Origin: Gracilibacteraceae bacterium | GTDB lineage: Bacteria > Bacillota > Desulfitobacteriia > Desulfitobacteriales > Syntrophobotulaceae | Assembly (NCBI GenBank): GCA_031263945.1 | Contig: JAISEW010000142.1 | Location: 1-11,008 of the forward strand | DNA length: 11,008 nucleotides | Direction: 5' to 3' | In this document: positions 1 to 5,986 of the stretch, piece after piece | Layout of the letters: each line of letters begins with the position of its first letter | How positions within the stretch are numbered: the stretch's first letter is position 1 | The notes under the pieces: model-generated | The model's input: only the letters and a program-made list of their open reading frames with translations | What the model was told of the DNA's origin: nothing | Databases searched by the model: none | Position numbers and translations under genes: made by a program

Positions 1-78
1 GTGGTTTTTCTCACCTCGCCCGCGGCGGCCTTTATCACCGGACAGATACTCAGCCCAAACGGCGGATTTGTCCTGTAG
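1..78 (+). CDS. Short-chain dehydrogenase/reductase (FabG-like), C-terminal end only
   Basis: The frame is open from the first base and stops at TAG 76-78, giving 25 residues that end in ITGQILSPNGGFVL. The pattern S-P-A-A-x-F-I-T-G-Q-x-L-x-x-N-G-G is the usual C-terminal end of SDR-family oxidoreductases such as 3-oxoacyl-ACP reductases, where the TGQ..(D/N)GG segment closes the NAD(P)-binding fold. The catalytic Ser-Tyr-Lys and the cofactor motif lie outside the window, so substrate and cofactor cannot be stated. The gene converges on the minus-strand racemase with only 38 bases between the two stops. I see no hairpin with a T-run in that gap, and the gene is probably not part of the Dlt-like operon. 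Confidence 0.75.
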   Translation: MVFLTSPAAAFITGQILSPNGGFVL

Positions 79-116
79 AAAGAGATGTCAAAAACGACTG
101 CTTCCTCGGGGAATTT

Positions 117-836
117 TCACTGTCTCAGCTTCCCTCCGGCAAGCAGCACTCCTCGCCGCGCCAGAATCAGCGCCGGATCCAGCACGCGGCCGGGCACGTC
201 CCATTCGGCAAAGAGCAGGGGCAATTCCGTGCAGGCCAGGACCAGCGCCTCCGCCCCCGCGGCGTAAAGCCTTTGCGTCAGCGCCAGAAAAGCGCTCCGG
301 TCGACGGCGAAATTGCCCGCCTTCACCCCGGCGTAAACCACGGTCGTCACCGCTTCCTGTTCCCGCTCCTCCGGTTTTAACACGCGGATATCCCGGGCGG
401 CGAAAGCCCGGTCATAAAGCCCGGCGTGCAGCGTGCCGCTGACCGCCAGCAGGCCCACCCGGCCCAAACGCAGCCGGGCCGCCTCCGCCGCCGTCTCCTC
501 CACCATGTTCAGCAGCGGTATCGCCACCGAGCGCCGGATGGCGTCGTAATAATAATGGGCGGCGTTGCAGGGCATCAGCAGCAGATCCGCGCCCATGCCG
601 GCCAAACGCGCCGCCGAGCGCAAGAGTTCCGGCGCCGGGTCGGGCCCGCCGCGCATTATCGCTTCCGTGCGGTCGGGGATCCGCGTGTTGTTATCCACCA
701 AAACGGGGATATGCCCGCCGTCGCTGTCCGCGTCCGTACATAGAATTATTTTCCGGAAAATATCCGCCGTGGCCATCGGGCCCATGCCGCCGATGACGCC
801 GATCGTTTTCCGTCCGTCAGCCGCCAATGCCGCCAA
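117..836 (-). CDS. Aspartate/glutamate racemase family protein (two-cysteine, PLP-independent)
   Basis: The protein has 239 residues, the usual size for this family. The N-terminus carries IGVIGGMGPMAT (about 12-23), the family signature. Two catalytic cysteines are visible: Cys90 in MPCNAAHYYYD and Cys202 in LACTELPLL. In this family they act as the acid/base pair that inverts the alpha carbon without PLP, in the cytoplasm. Whether Asp, Glu or another amino acid is the substrate cannot be read from the motifs; broad-specificity relatives exist. The start is a TTG (836-834), or the TTG three codons later, because no ATG precedes the GGMGP motif closely. The stop of the upstream lipoprotein (TGA 841-839) lies two bases before the first TTG, which suggests translational coupling. 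As the last gene of the operon it could supply a D-amino acid to the adenylation enzyme encoded upstream. The family assignment is firm; that role is inference. Confidence 0.9.
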   Translation of the reverse strand: MAALAADGRKTIGVIGGMGPMATADIFRKIILCTDADSDGGHIPVLVDNNTRIPDRTEAIMRGGPDPAPELLRSAARLAGMGADLLLMPCNAAHYYYDAIRRSVAIPLLNMVEETAAEAARLRLGRVGLLAVSGTLHAGLYDRAFAARDIRVLKPEEREQEAVTTVVYAGVKAGNFAVDRSAFLALTQRLYAAGAEALVLACTELPLLFAEWDVPGRVLDPALILARRGVLLAGGKLRQ

Positions 837-838
837 TA

Positions 839-1423
839 TCAGTAAGCCTGGCCGGCCGCGGTAAAATAGTACGTTATGTCGGCGATAAGGTCGCCCTGCA
901 CGAGCAAAATGAGCCGCGTGTCCCCCGCCGTGTATTCCAGCCGCTGCCCCGTCTCGGTCAGCGCCCCGGCAAAAGCTTCCGCGGCTTTCGCTTTGGGCAT
1001 GCCCAGATAAACGCCCTCCGGCGTCTGGCTGTCGCCGGTGAGGACCACGGACAAAACGTGATCGCGCCCCTCAAGCGGGTAAGTGTTGATATAAAATCCC
1101 GGATAATAGAGGATCTTGTCCATGCCGTCAAAAGCGCAGCTTTCCGCTTCAAACGTGTCCTCCGGCTCCCCGATGGCGGCGATGATCGCCGCGGCGTCCG
1201 CGCCCGGCGTAACGGGCGTCCCGTTAAAAACATAGGCCAGCGGCGGCGTTTCGGCAGCGGGCGCCGCGCCGGGCGTCTCGGCGGCGGGCGTTTCGACCGC
1301 CGGGTCAGACGTGCCTGTTGCTCCTGCTCCGGCCCTGTCGGCCGTCCCGACGCCGCAGGCGCTCAGGCCCGGGAGCGCCAATAAGACCGCCAGTATGATC
1401 CCCAAAAAATGTTTTACTCTCAT
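839..1423 (-). CDS. Small lipoprotein of unknown function, associated with the Dlt-like operon
   Basis: I chose ATG 1423-1421, giving 194 residues. It is preceded by GAGGAGG at 1440-1434, and the product begins MRVKHFLGIILAVLLALPG with lipobox LSAC, so Cys23 would be lipidated after signal peptidase II cleavage. A longer frame reaching 1594 would translate the REP-like palindrome and part of the SGNH gene, so I rejected it. Residues about 24-60 are an Ala/Thr/Pro/Glu-rich linker containing repeated ETP motifs, which probably spaces the domain from the membrane. The folded part contains AAIGEPEDTFEAESCAFDG, YYPGFYINTYPLEG and EGVYLGMPKAKA, looking like two small alpha/beta repeats. I recall similar small lipoproteins in gut Clostridia, but no function is established. 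An accessory extracytoplasmic role in the envelope-modification operon is inferred from position only. Confidence 0.8.
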   Translation of the reverse strand: MRVKHFLGIILAVLLALPGLSACGVGTADRAGAGATGTSDPAVETPAAETPGAAPAAETPPLAYVFNGTPVTPGADAAAIIAAIGEPEDTFEAESCAFDGMDKILYYPGFYINTYPLEGRDHVLSVVLTGDSQTPEGVYLGMPKAKAAEAFAGALTETGQRLEYTAGDTRLILLVQGDLIADITYYFTAAGQAY

Positions 1424-1449
1424 CTCATGTTTTCCTCCTCGTATTGGAT

Positions 1450-1485
1450 TTGGATTGCTTCGTCGCTGCGCTCCTCGCAATGACG
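1450..1485. repeat. REP-like dispersed palindromic element
   Basis: The 36 bases, read on the minus strand, contain CATTGCGAGGAGCGCAGCGA followed by CGAAGCAATCC. This is a palindromic intergenic element found in many unrelated bacterial genomes. Its outer arms ATTGC (1454-1458) and GCAAT (1477-1481) pair. It sits in the only sizeable gap of the operon, between the SGNH-like gene (stop 1500-1498) and the lipoprotein ribosome site. When read through, it yields the frequently mis-annotated peptide SLRGAQRRSNP. It could form a hairpin in the mRNA that modulates stability or separates expression of the last two genes. That effect is inference. Confidence 0.75.
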
Positions 1486-1497
1486 GTGTGGATTCTC

Positions 1498-2565
1498 TCA
1501 AGGAACGCGAAAACTCCGTACCTGTCCGTATTGTTCTATTTCCCGCCGCTGCGCCGCCCGGTGCTCCTCGTAGCGGCGGGCTTTTTCCGCCCACGCCGCG
1601 CGCACCTCCGGGTCGGCGCGCCGGTCGGGCCAGTCGCCGCGCGCCCGCAGCTCCGCGCCGAAATACCGCGTCAGTTTTTCCGCGCCGGCCAAATTCAGGT
1701 GCAATCCGGCGTCATAGGTATCGACGGCCAGATTTAACCCTATATTTTCCATATTATCCAAAAAATTGATATAAAGCAGCCCGTATCGCTCGGCGTAGTC
1801 CCGTATCTGCCGGTCCCACTCCGGATACCAGTGCGGCCAGATGGTCGGGGCCTTGATCAACACGAGCTCTATGCCGCTCGCGTCGCACAGCTCACGCATC
1901 CGGTCCAGGTAGTCGAAGCAGACGGGGGCCAGGGCGTAATCCTCCAGCATCGCTCCGGCCGGTATCCTTCCCACCGGTTTAACGTCGCTGCGCATCATGA
2001 ACCCGTTATGCGAGACCGCGGCCCGCCGGAAAAAGAAGGCGAAGTCCTCCGGCGCGAGTTCCCGCCAGCGGTCATGGTAGCGCAGGAGCGGCAGAAAATA
2101 ACTCCAGAAGCTTTCTTCCGGCAGCATGGAGGCCAGCACGGCTTTGACCTTGGCGGGAGAGAGAGTCATGCCGTCCAGATTCAGGCGGTTGTAGGCCTCG
2201 CTCTGCGGCTCCCCGTACTGCATGGCCAGGACGTTAAAGACGACGATATCCGGTTTTTCATAGCGCAAAGTATCCTCCAGCAGATAGTAGGACTGCCAGA
2301 TCAATTGCTGCGGTCCGCCGCGGATATAGGAGGTCAGGCCGAATTCCTCAAACAGCGTGACGGGGGAAAAGTTTTCATACACCTCGCAATCGCCGATAAA
2401 AAGCACGTCGTGATCTTTTTCCGCCGCGTAATACTCCGCGGTCAGAGCGCCCTCGAAAATATCTTCCATATATTTCGGCGCCAGCAGCTGCTGGAGCGCC
2501 GCGATCAGCGCGCCGTAGAAGATCAAAATCATCAGGACCCGCCGCCATATCCTGCCCTTACCCAC
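1498..2565 (-). CDS. Membrane-anchored SGNH/GDSL-hydrolase-like protein (DltD/AlgX-role partner of MBOAT)
   Basis: The preferred start is GTG 2565-2563, preceded by GGAGGGAGG (2579-2571) at 5 bases, giving 355 residues. A longer frame would run into the MBOAT gene. One transmembrane helix (about 10-29) places the rest outside the cell. The extracytoplasmic part opens with DVLFIGDCEVYENFSP (53-68), the position of the GDS nucleophile block of SGNH hydrolases, but Cys60 replaces the serine. Near the C-terminus DAGLHLN supplies candidate Asp285 and His289. The segment FGLTSYIRGGPQQLIWQSYY (about 75-94) is typical of a Bacillota family I recall next to MBOAT genes. The C-terminal 45 residues are charged and probably helical. 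By analogy with DltD, AlgJ and AlgX it should assist transfer of an acyl or aminoacyl group to an envelope polymer. That role is inference; the fold assignment is fairly sure. Confidence 0.8.
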   Translation of the reverse strand: MGKGRIWRRVLMILIFYGALIAALQQLLAPKYMEDIFEGALTAEYYAAEKDHDVLFIGDCEVYENFSPVTLFEEFGLTSYIRGGPQQLIWQSYYLLEDTLRYEKPDIVVFNVLAMQYGEPQSEAYNRLNLDGMTLSPAKVKAVLASMLPEESFWSYFLPLLRYHDRWRELAPEDFAFFFRRAAVSHNGFMMRSDVKPVGRIPAGAMLEDYALAPVCFDYLDRMRELCDASGIELVLIKAPTIWPHWYPEWDRQIRDYAERYGLLYINFLDNMENIGLNLAVDTYDAGLHLNLAGAEKLTRYFGAELRARGDWPDRRADPEVRAAWAEKARRYEEHRAAQRREIEQYGQVRSFRVP

Positions 2566-2585
2566 AGCCGCCTCCCTCCGCCGCC

Positions 2586-4166
2586 TTAAAAACGGTTGTA
2601 AATGAACTGCCGCGCGTCGTAACCGGGGCCGTAGGCCCCGAAAACCAGCGTCATGACCGCCAGCGCCCCGCACAGGGCCAAACGCGCCGGCGGAGCGGCA
2701 AAACGGCTCTCCGCCCCGGCGGCCTGGACGCGGCCGACAATGATCATCCCGCCCACGGCCAGAAACGCGATAACATAGTCCGCCGCCGCCAGACCCAGCG
2801 GACTCAGGCCGGCCGCCGCGAAACGCCCGCCGTCAAAGCGCGCCGCGACCGACAGCAGCATGCGGCAGGTCAGCCCCACCCCCGCATAAATGTCAAAGGA
2901 ACGGATAAAACACATCAGCCAGAAGGTGCGCAACACCTGAAACGCATGGTAAAATTTGGTATTACTGAAAGCCCAGCGGGCGTGAAAACTCTTGTACAGC
3001 GGGATCAATTCCTGGGAAATCAGGATCACCACCCCGTTCAGTCCGCCCCAGACGACAAAATTCCAGCTCGCGCCGTGCCAGACGCCGGTGGCGAGCCAGG
3101 TGACCATCGTGGCGCACCAGACCGGCAGGCGGCGGCCCCAGTATTTGCCCAGCAGTTTCACCCCGCTCTCCCCCAGACGCGTCAGGGGCCGGGACAGCGA
3201 CAGCGGGTAAAACAGATAATCGCGGAACCAGGTCCCCATCGTGATATGCCAGCGCCGCCAGTATTCCGCGATGGAAGCGGAGTAAAACGGCCGGCGGAAG
3301 TTTTCCGTGACCCGGACGCCGAACATCCGGGCGATGCCGACGGTCATATCGATGCCGCCGGTAAAATCCGCGTACAAAGTGACGGCGTAAAGAAAGACGG
3401 CGACGAGGACGTAAACGCCGTAAAACTCCGCCGGATCCGCCGTCAGCGTCCGCACCGCCGCGAGCAGGCGGTCAGCGACCAGCAGTTTTTTGCCGAGCCC
3501 GAACAGCGCGCGCAAAAGCCCGGCGGAAAAATCATCCGCGCAAAAGCGGCGCGGGGTGAACAATGTCTGTCTCAGGTCCCCCCAGCGGCTGATCGGCCCT
3601 TGGATGATCTGCGGAAAAAAGGAGACAAACAGCGCCAGCCGGAAGACGCTCCGCTCCGTCGCCTCCGCCGTTTTGCTCCGGTACATGTCGATATTGTAGC
3701 CGACGACCTGGAAGGTGTAAAAAGAGAGTCCCAGCGGCAAGAGAAAATGCAGCCCGCCCGTTTCCCAAGCCGCGCCGGACGGCAGCAGGCGGGCGAGGTT
3801 GTCCGCCGCGAAACCCGTGTATTTCACTACGGCCAGGATCCCGAGATTGACGGCCAAGGAGGCGATGAGCCAGCGCAGCCGCCGCCGCTTGATCCCCCGG
3901 CGGTAGCTTTTACTTTCCGCCGCCGAGAGCCGGTGCTCCGCCAGATAGGTTTCCTGCCGCTCCAGCAGATTCGCCATCCGCGTCGTCGCGATAAAAGAGC
4001 TGACGACGGTCGCCCCGATATACAGCAGGTTGCGCCAGCCGGAAAAAGCGTAAAAAATCAGGCTGCCCGCCAGCAGGATCCGCCATTGCCGGCGGCCGCC
4101 CAGGCAGTAATAGGCCGGAAGCAGCAGCGCCAGAAAAAGCAGGAAGGAAAAACTGGTAAAAAGCAT
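2586..4166 (-). CDS. MBOAT family membrane O-acyltransferase (DltB/AlgI-like)
   Basis: The product has 526 residues and many hydrophobic helices from the N-terminus on. MBOAT landmarks appear in order: LSFYTFQVVGYNIDMYR (147-163), FPQIIQGPISRW (184-195), YADFTGGIDM (265-274), EYWRRWHITMGTWFRDYLFYP (301-321) and GVWHGASWNFVVWGG (361-375). His364 in WHGASW is the family's catalytic histidine. AlgI and DltB use this fold to move an acyl or D-alanyl group from a cytoplasmic donor through the membrane to a polymer. Here the donor is presumably the aminoacyl carrier protein encoded 8 bases upstream (ACP stop 4177-4175). The 20-base gap to the SGNH-like gene matches the usual MBOAT-SGNH pairing. The start ATG 4166-4164 has only a weak AAGAG ribosome site, so coupling to the ACP gene is likely. 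I do not call it dltB because the amino-acid cargo is uncertain. Confidence 0.92.
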   Translation of the reverse strand: MLFTSFSFLLFLALLLPAYYCLGGRRQWRILLAGSLIFYAFSGWRNLLYIGATVVSSFIATTRMANLLERQETYLAEHRLSAAESKSYRRGIKRRRLRWLIASLAVNLGILAVVKYTGFAADNLARLLPSGAAWETGGLHFLLPLGLSFYTFQVVGYNIDMYRSKTAEATERSVFRLALFVSFFPQIIQGPISRWGDLRQTLFTPRRFCADDFSAGLLRALFGLGKKLLVADRLLAAVRTLTADPAEFYGVYVLVAVFLYAVTLYADFTGGIDMTVGIARMFGVRVTENFRRPFYSASIAEYWRRWHITMGTWFRDYLFYPLSLSRPLTRLGESGVKLLGKYWGRRLPVWCATMVTWLATGVWHGASWNFVVWGGLNGVVILISQELIPLYKSFHARWAFSNTKFYHAFQVLRTFWLMCFIRSFDIYAGVGLTCRMLLSVAARFDGGRFAAAGLSPLGLAAADYVIAFLAVGGMIIVGRVQAAGAESRFAAPPARLALCGALAVMTLVFGAYGPGYDARQFIYNRF

Positions 4167-4174
4167 CGGCGCTC

Positions 4175-4414
4175 TTATTCCGCGGACAGTCTTTGGATCA
4201 GGTCCATTATCGCCCGCGCGGAATTAAAATTTTCCGGCACGATATCCTCCGCTGTGATCTCGGCGTCAAAAACCCGGTTGATGGAGGTGATCAGGGAAAT
4301 GAGGGCGAAAGAATCGATATGTCCGTCGTCTATCAGCGTCACGCAATGCTCGTAATCGACATCCGGCTGGATGTCACGCAAAATTTCCAGCAGCTCGTCC
4401 ATAGAGTCATTCAT
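4175..4414 (-). CDS. Acyl/aminoacyl carrier protein (DltC-like)
   Basis: This is a 79-residue acidic, helical protein with the phosphopantetheine attachment site at Ser35 in GHIDSFALISLI. The preceding IDDGHIDSF matches the DltC-type carrier pattern better than the DSL of fatty-acid ACP. It should carry an aminoacyl thioester made by the adenylation enzyme just upstream and hand it to the MBOAT protein. The ATG (4414-4412) overlaps the TGA of the adenylation gene in a 4-base ATGA arrangement. AAAGGA lies directly against this ATG with no spacer, so the in-frame ATG four codons later (4402-4400), with a 12-base spacer, is a serious alternative giving 75 residues. The carrier function is firm; the carried amino acid is unknown. 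Confidence 0.9.
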   Translation of the reverse strand: MNDSMDELLEILRDIQPDVDYEHCVTLIDDGHIDSFALISLITSINRVFDAEITAEDIVPENFNSARAIMDLIQRLSAE

Positions 4415-5961
4415 TCCTTTCTGCGGCGATCCGTCCCGCCGCCGCCCGCGCCCCGCCCCGCCGCCCGTTTTTTCAGCGCGGCCCGGTCGATCTTGCCGTT
4501 TATCGTCAGCGGGAACGCCGCGCAGTTGACGACCGCCGCCGGCAGCATATAGGCTGGGAGCTGTTCTTTCAAACGCCGCCGCAGAGAAGCTTCCGTCTCC
4601 TCGCTCAGACAGAACAAGGTCATGCGGCTCGTCTGCTCGTCAAAGACACAGCAGGCGTCGACCGCTCCGCAGGCCCTGGCGGCCTCCTCTATTTCCGCCA
4701 GTTCGATCCGATAGCCCATATGCTTGATTTGCTGATCGGCGCGCGCCGCGAAAACCAGAGCGCCTTCCCCGTCATAACAGGCTCTGTCCCCCGTCCGATA
4801 GACGATCTCCGGATAGTCGCCCTGCAGCGGGTTTTGGACAAAAGCTTCGCCGGTGCGCGGGCGGTCGCGAAAATACCCCATAGTCACTCCGGCGCCGCGG
4901 ATATACATTTCCCCCACGCGGCCCGGCTCGGTGATCAGATGGTTGGCTTCGTCGATGAGCAGGACGCCGGTATTGGAAAAAGGAAAACCGATCGGTATTT
5001 TCTCCCGCGGCAGCGGCGCTCCCGGCTCGATCACATAATAACAGGACATGCCCGTCGCTTCCGTCGGCCCGTATAAATGGATATATTTTACATCTGGCAG
5101 GGCTGCGCGCCACAGCTCAAACTGCCGGAGCGGGAACGTTTCACTGCCGAAAGCGATCAGGCGCAGATATTCGGGCGTCGCCGCCTTCAGACCGCCGAGA
5201 CTGGAGACTATCGTCAGGGCGGAGGACACCCAGCAAATCGTGTTGACCCGGTGCTCGTTCAGGAAGGCGATCAGGCGCACGGGCGAGGTAAAAAGGGTCT
5301 TGGGGATGATCACCGTTTGCGCGCCGCATTTCAGCGTCGTATACAGCTCCTTCAGACAGGCGTCCACGTAAAAAGGCGTCTGGCTGCCGAACACGGTCCC
5401 CGGATCCGCCTCCAGCACCGCGCTGAGTTGTTCGATATAGTCCAGCGCGTTCCGGTGGCTGGCGATCACGCCCTTGGGCGCGCCGGTCGAACCGGAAGTG
5501 AAGACGACATAAGCCGGGTCGATATCCAGCGCCTGGGCGCGGATCCGCGCCAATAGGCCGTCGTCAGCCGGAGCGGCGCGGAGTTCCTCATACAGGCGGA
5601 CCGGCCCCGCGCAGCCCAGTTCGCGCAGGCGGGCCTCCGAGCCGGCGTCACAGACCAGCGCGGCCGGCTCTGCGGCGGTCAGGATCTTTTGCAGACGGGG
5701 CGCGGACATTTCCCAGTCCGCCGGCACATAGTAATTCCCGCTGTACAAAACGCCGAGCAGCGCGGCCACCATGTCCGCCTGTTTTGGCATGAGCACAGCC
5801 ACCGGGCGGCGGCGGCCGTATTCGCTCAACGCGCTCCCGACGGCGCGGGCGGCGGCGGAGAGAGCCTGAAACGTGAGACCGGTCTCGCCGTTCGTGAAAG
5901 CCACGCGGTCCGGATATCGCGCCGCGCTGTTTTCCAGGTATTCCAACAGATTTTTTCTCAT
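4411..5961 (-). CDS. Stand-alone amino-acid adenylation enzyme (DltA-like, probably not D-Ala specific)
   Basis: I chose ATG 5961-5959 (516 residues, close to DltA's roughly 500), because the MRKNLLEYLENSAARYPDRV opening is where adenylation domains begin. Core motifs are present: YVVFTSGSTGAPKG (151-164), LYGPTEAT (296-303), YRTGD (388-392), the hinge region near GYRIELAEIE (416-425) and INGKIDR with catalytic Lys490. The enzyme should activate an amino acid with ATP and load it onto the carrier encoded next. By-eye alignment to GrsA and DltA gives pocket residues Asp200, Ala201, Lys204, Cys243, Ile269, Phe271, Leu296, Gly304, Met305 and Lys490. Asp200 would bind the alpha-amino group. Lys204 (Met in DltA) and Phe271 (the DltA selectivity Cys) argue against D-Ala, and Lys204 would suit an acidic side chain. 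The pocket reading is inference. The last 17 residues are a low-complexity Gly/Arg tail. Confidence 0.9.
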   Translation of the reverse strand: MRKNLLEYLENSAARYPDRVAFTNGETGLTFQALSAAARAVGSALSEYGRRRPVAVLMPKQADMVAALLGVLYSGNYYVPADWEMSAPRLQKILTAAEPAALVCDAGSEARLRELGCAGPVRLYEELRAAPADDGLLARIRAQALDIDPAYVVFTSGSTGAPKGVIASHRNALDYIEQLSAVLEADPGTVFGSQTPFYVDACLKELYTTLKCGAQTVIIPKTLFTSPVRLIAFLNEHRVNTICWVSSALTIVSSLGGLKAATPEYLRLIAFGSETFPLRQFELWRAALPDVKYIHLYGPTEATGMSCYYVIEPGAPLPREKIPIGFPFSNTGVLLIDEANHLITEPGRVGEMYIRGAGVTMGYFRDRPRTGEAFVQNPLQGDYPEIVYRTGDRACYDGEGALVFAARADQQIKHMGYRIELAEIEEAARACGAVDACCVFDEQTSRMTLFCLSEETEASLRRRLKEQLPAYMLPAAVVNCAAFPLTINGKIDRAALKKRAAGRGAGGGGTDRRRKE

Positions 5962-5962
5962 G

Positions 5963-5986
5963 CCGTCACCATACCCGTCACCATAC
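5963..5986 (-). repeat. Exact 12-bp direct duplication at a gene junction
   Basis: The unit CCGTCACCATAC occurs twice head to tail (5963-5974, 5975-5986). On the minus strand it reads GTATGGTGACGG twice, directly before ATG 5961 of the adenylation gene. The first-read copy contributes the final codons and the TGA (5980-5978) of the transglutaminase gene. No good Shine-Dalgarno sequence is visible, so the second copy now forms the spacer between stop and start. Re-initiation coupling is likely. Confidence 0.8.

Noticed and set aside
79..116. Possible bidirectional terminator between the convergent SDR and racemase genes
   Set aside because: I found no inverted repeat with T-run in these 38 bases.
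1424..1594. 57-residue N-terminal extension of the small lipoprotein
   Set aside because: It translates the REP-like element and part of the SGNH gene, while a strong ribosome site and signal peptide begin at 1423.
2946..4355. Long plus-strand open frame of 469 codons
   Set aside because: It is antisense to the clearly recognisable MBOAT and carrier genes, has low-complexity Arg/Gln/Pro composition and no ribosome site; it is a codon shadow of GC-rich DNA.
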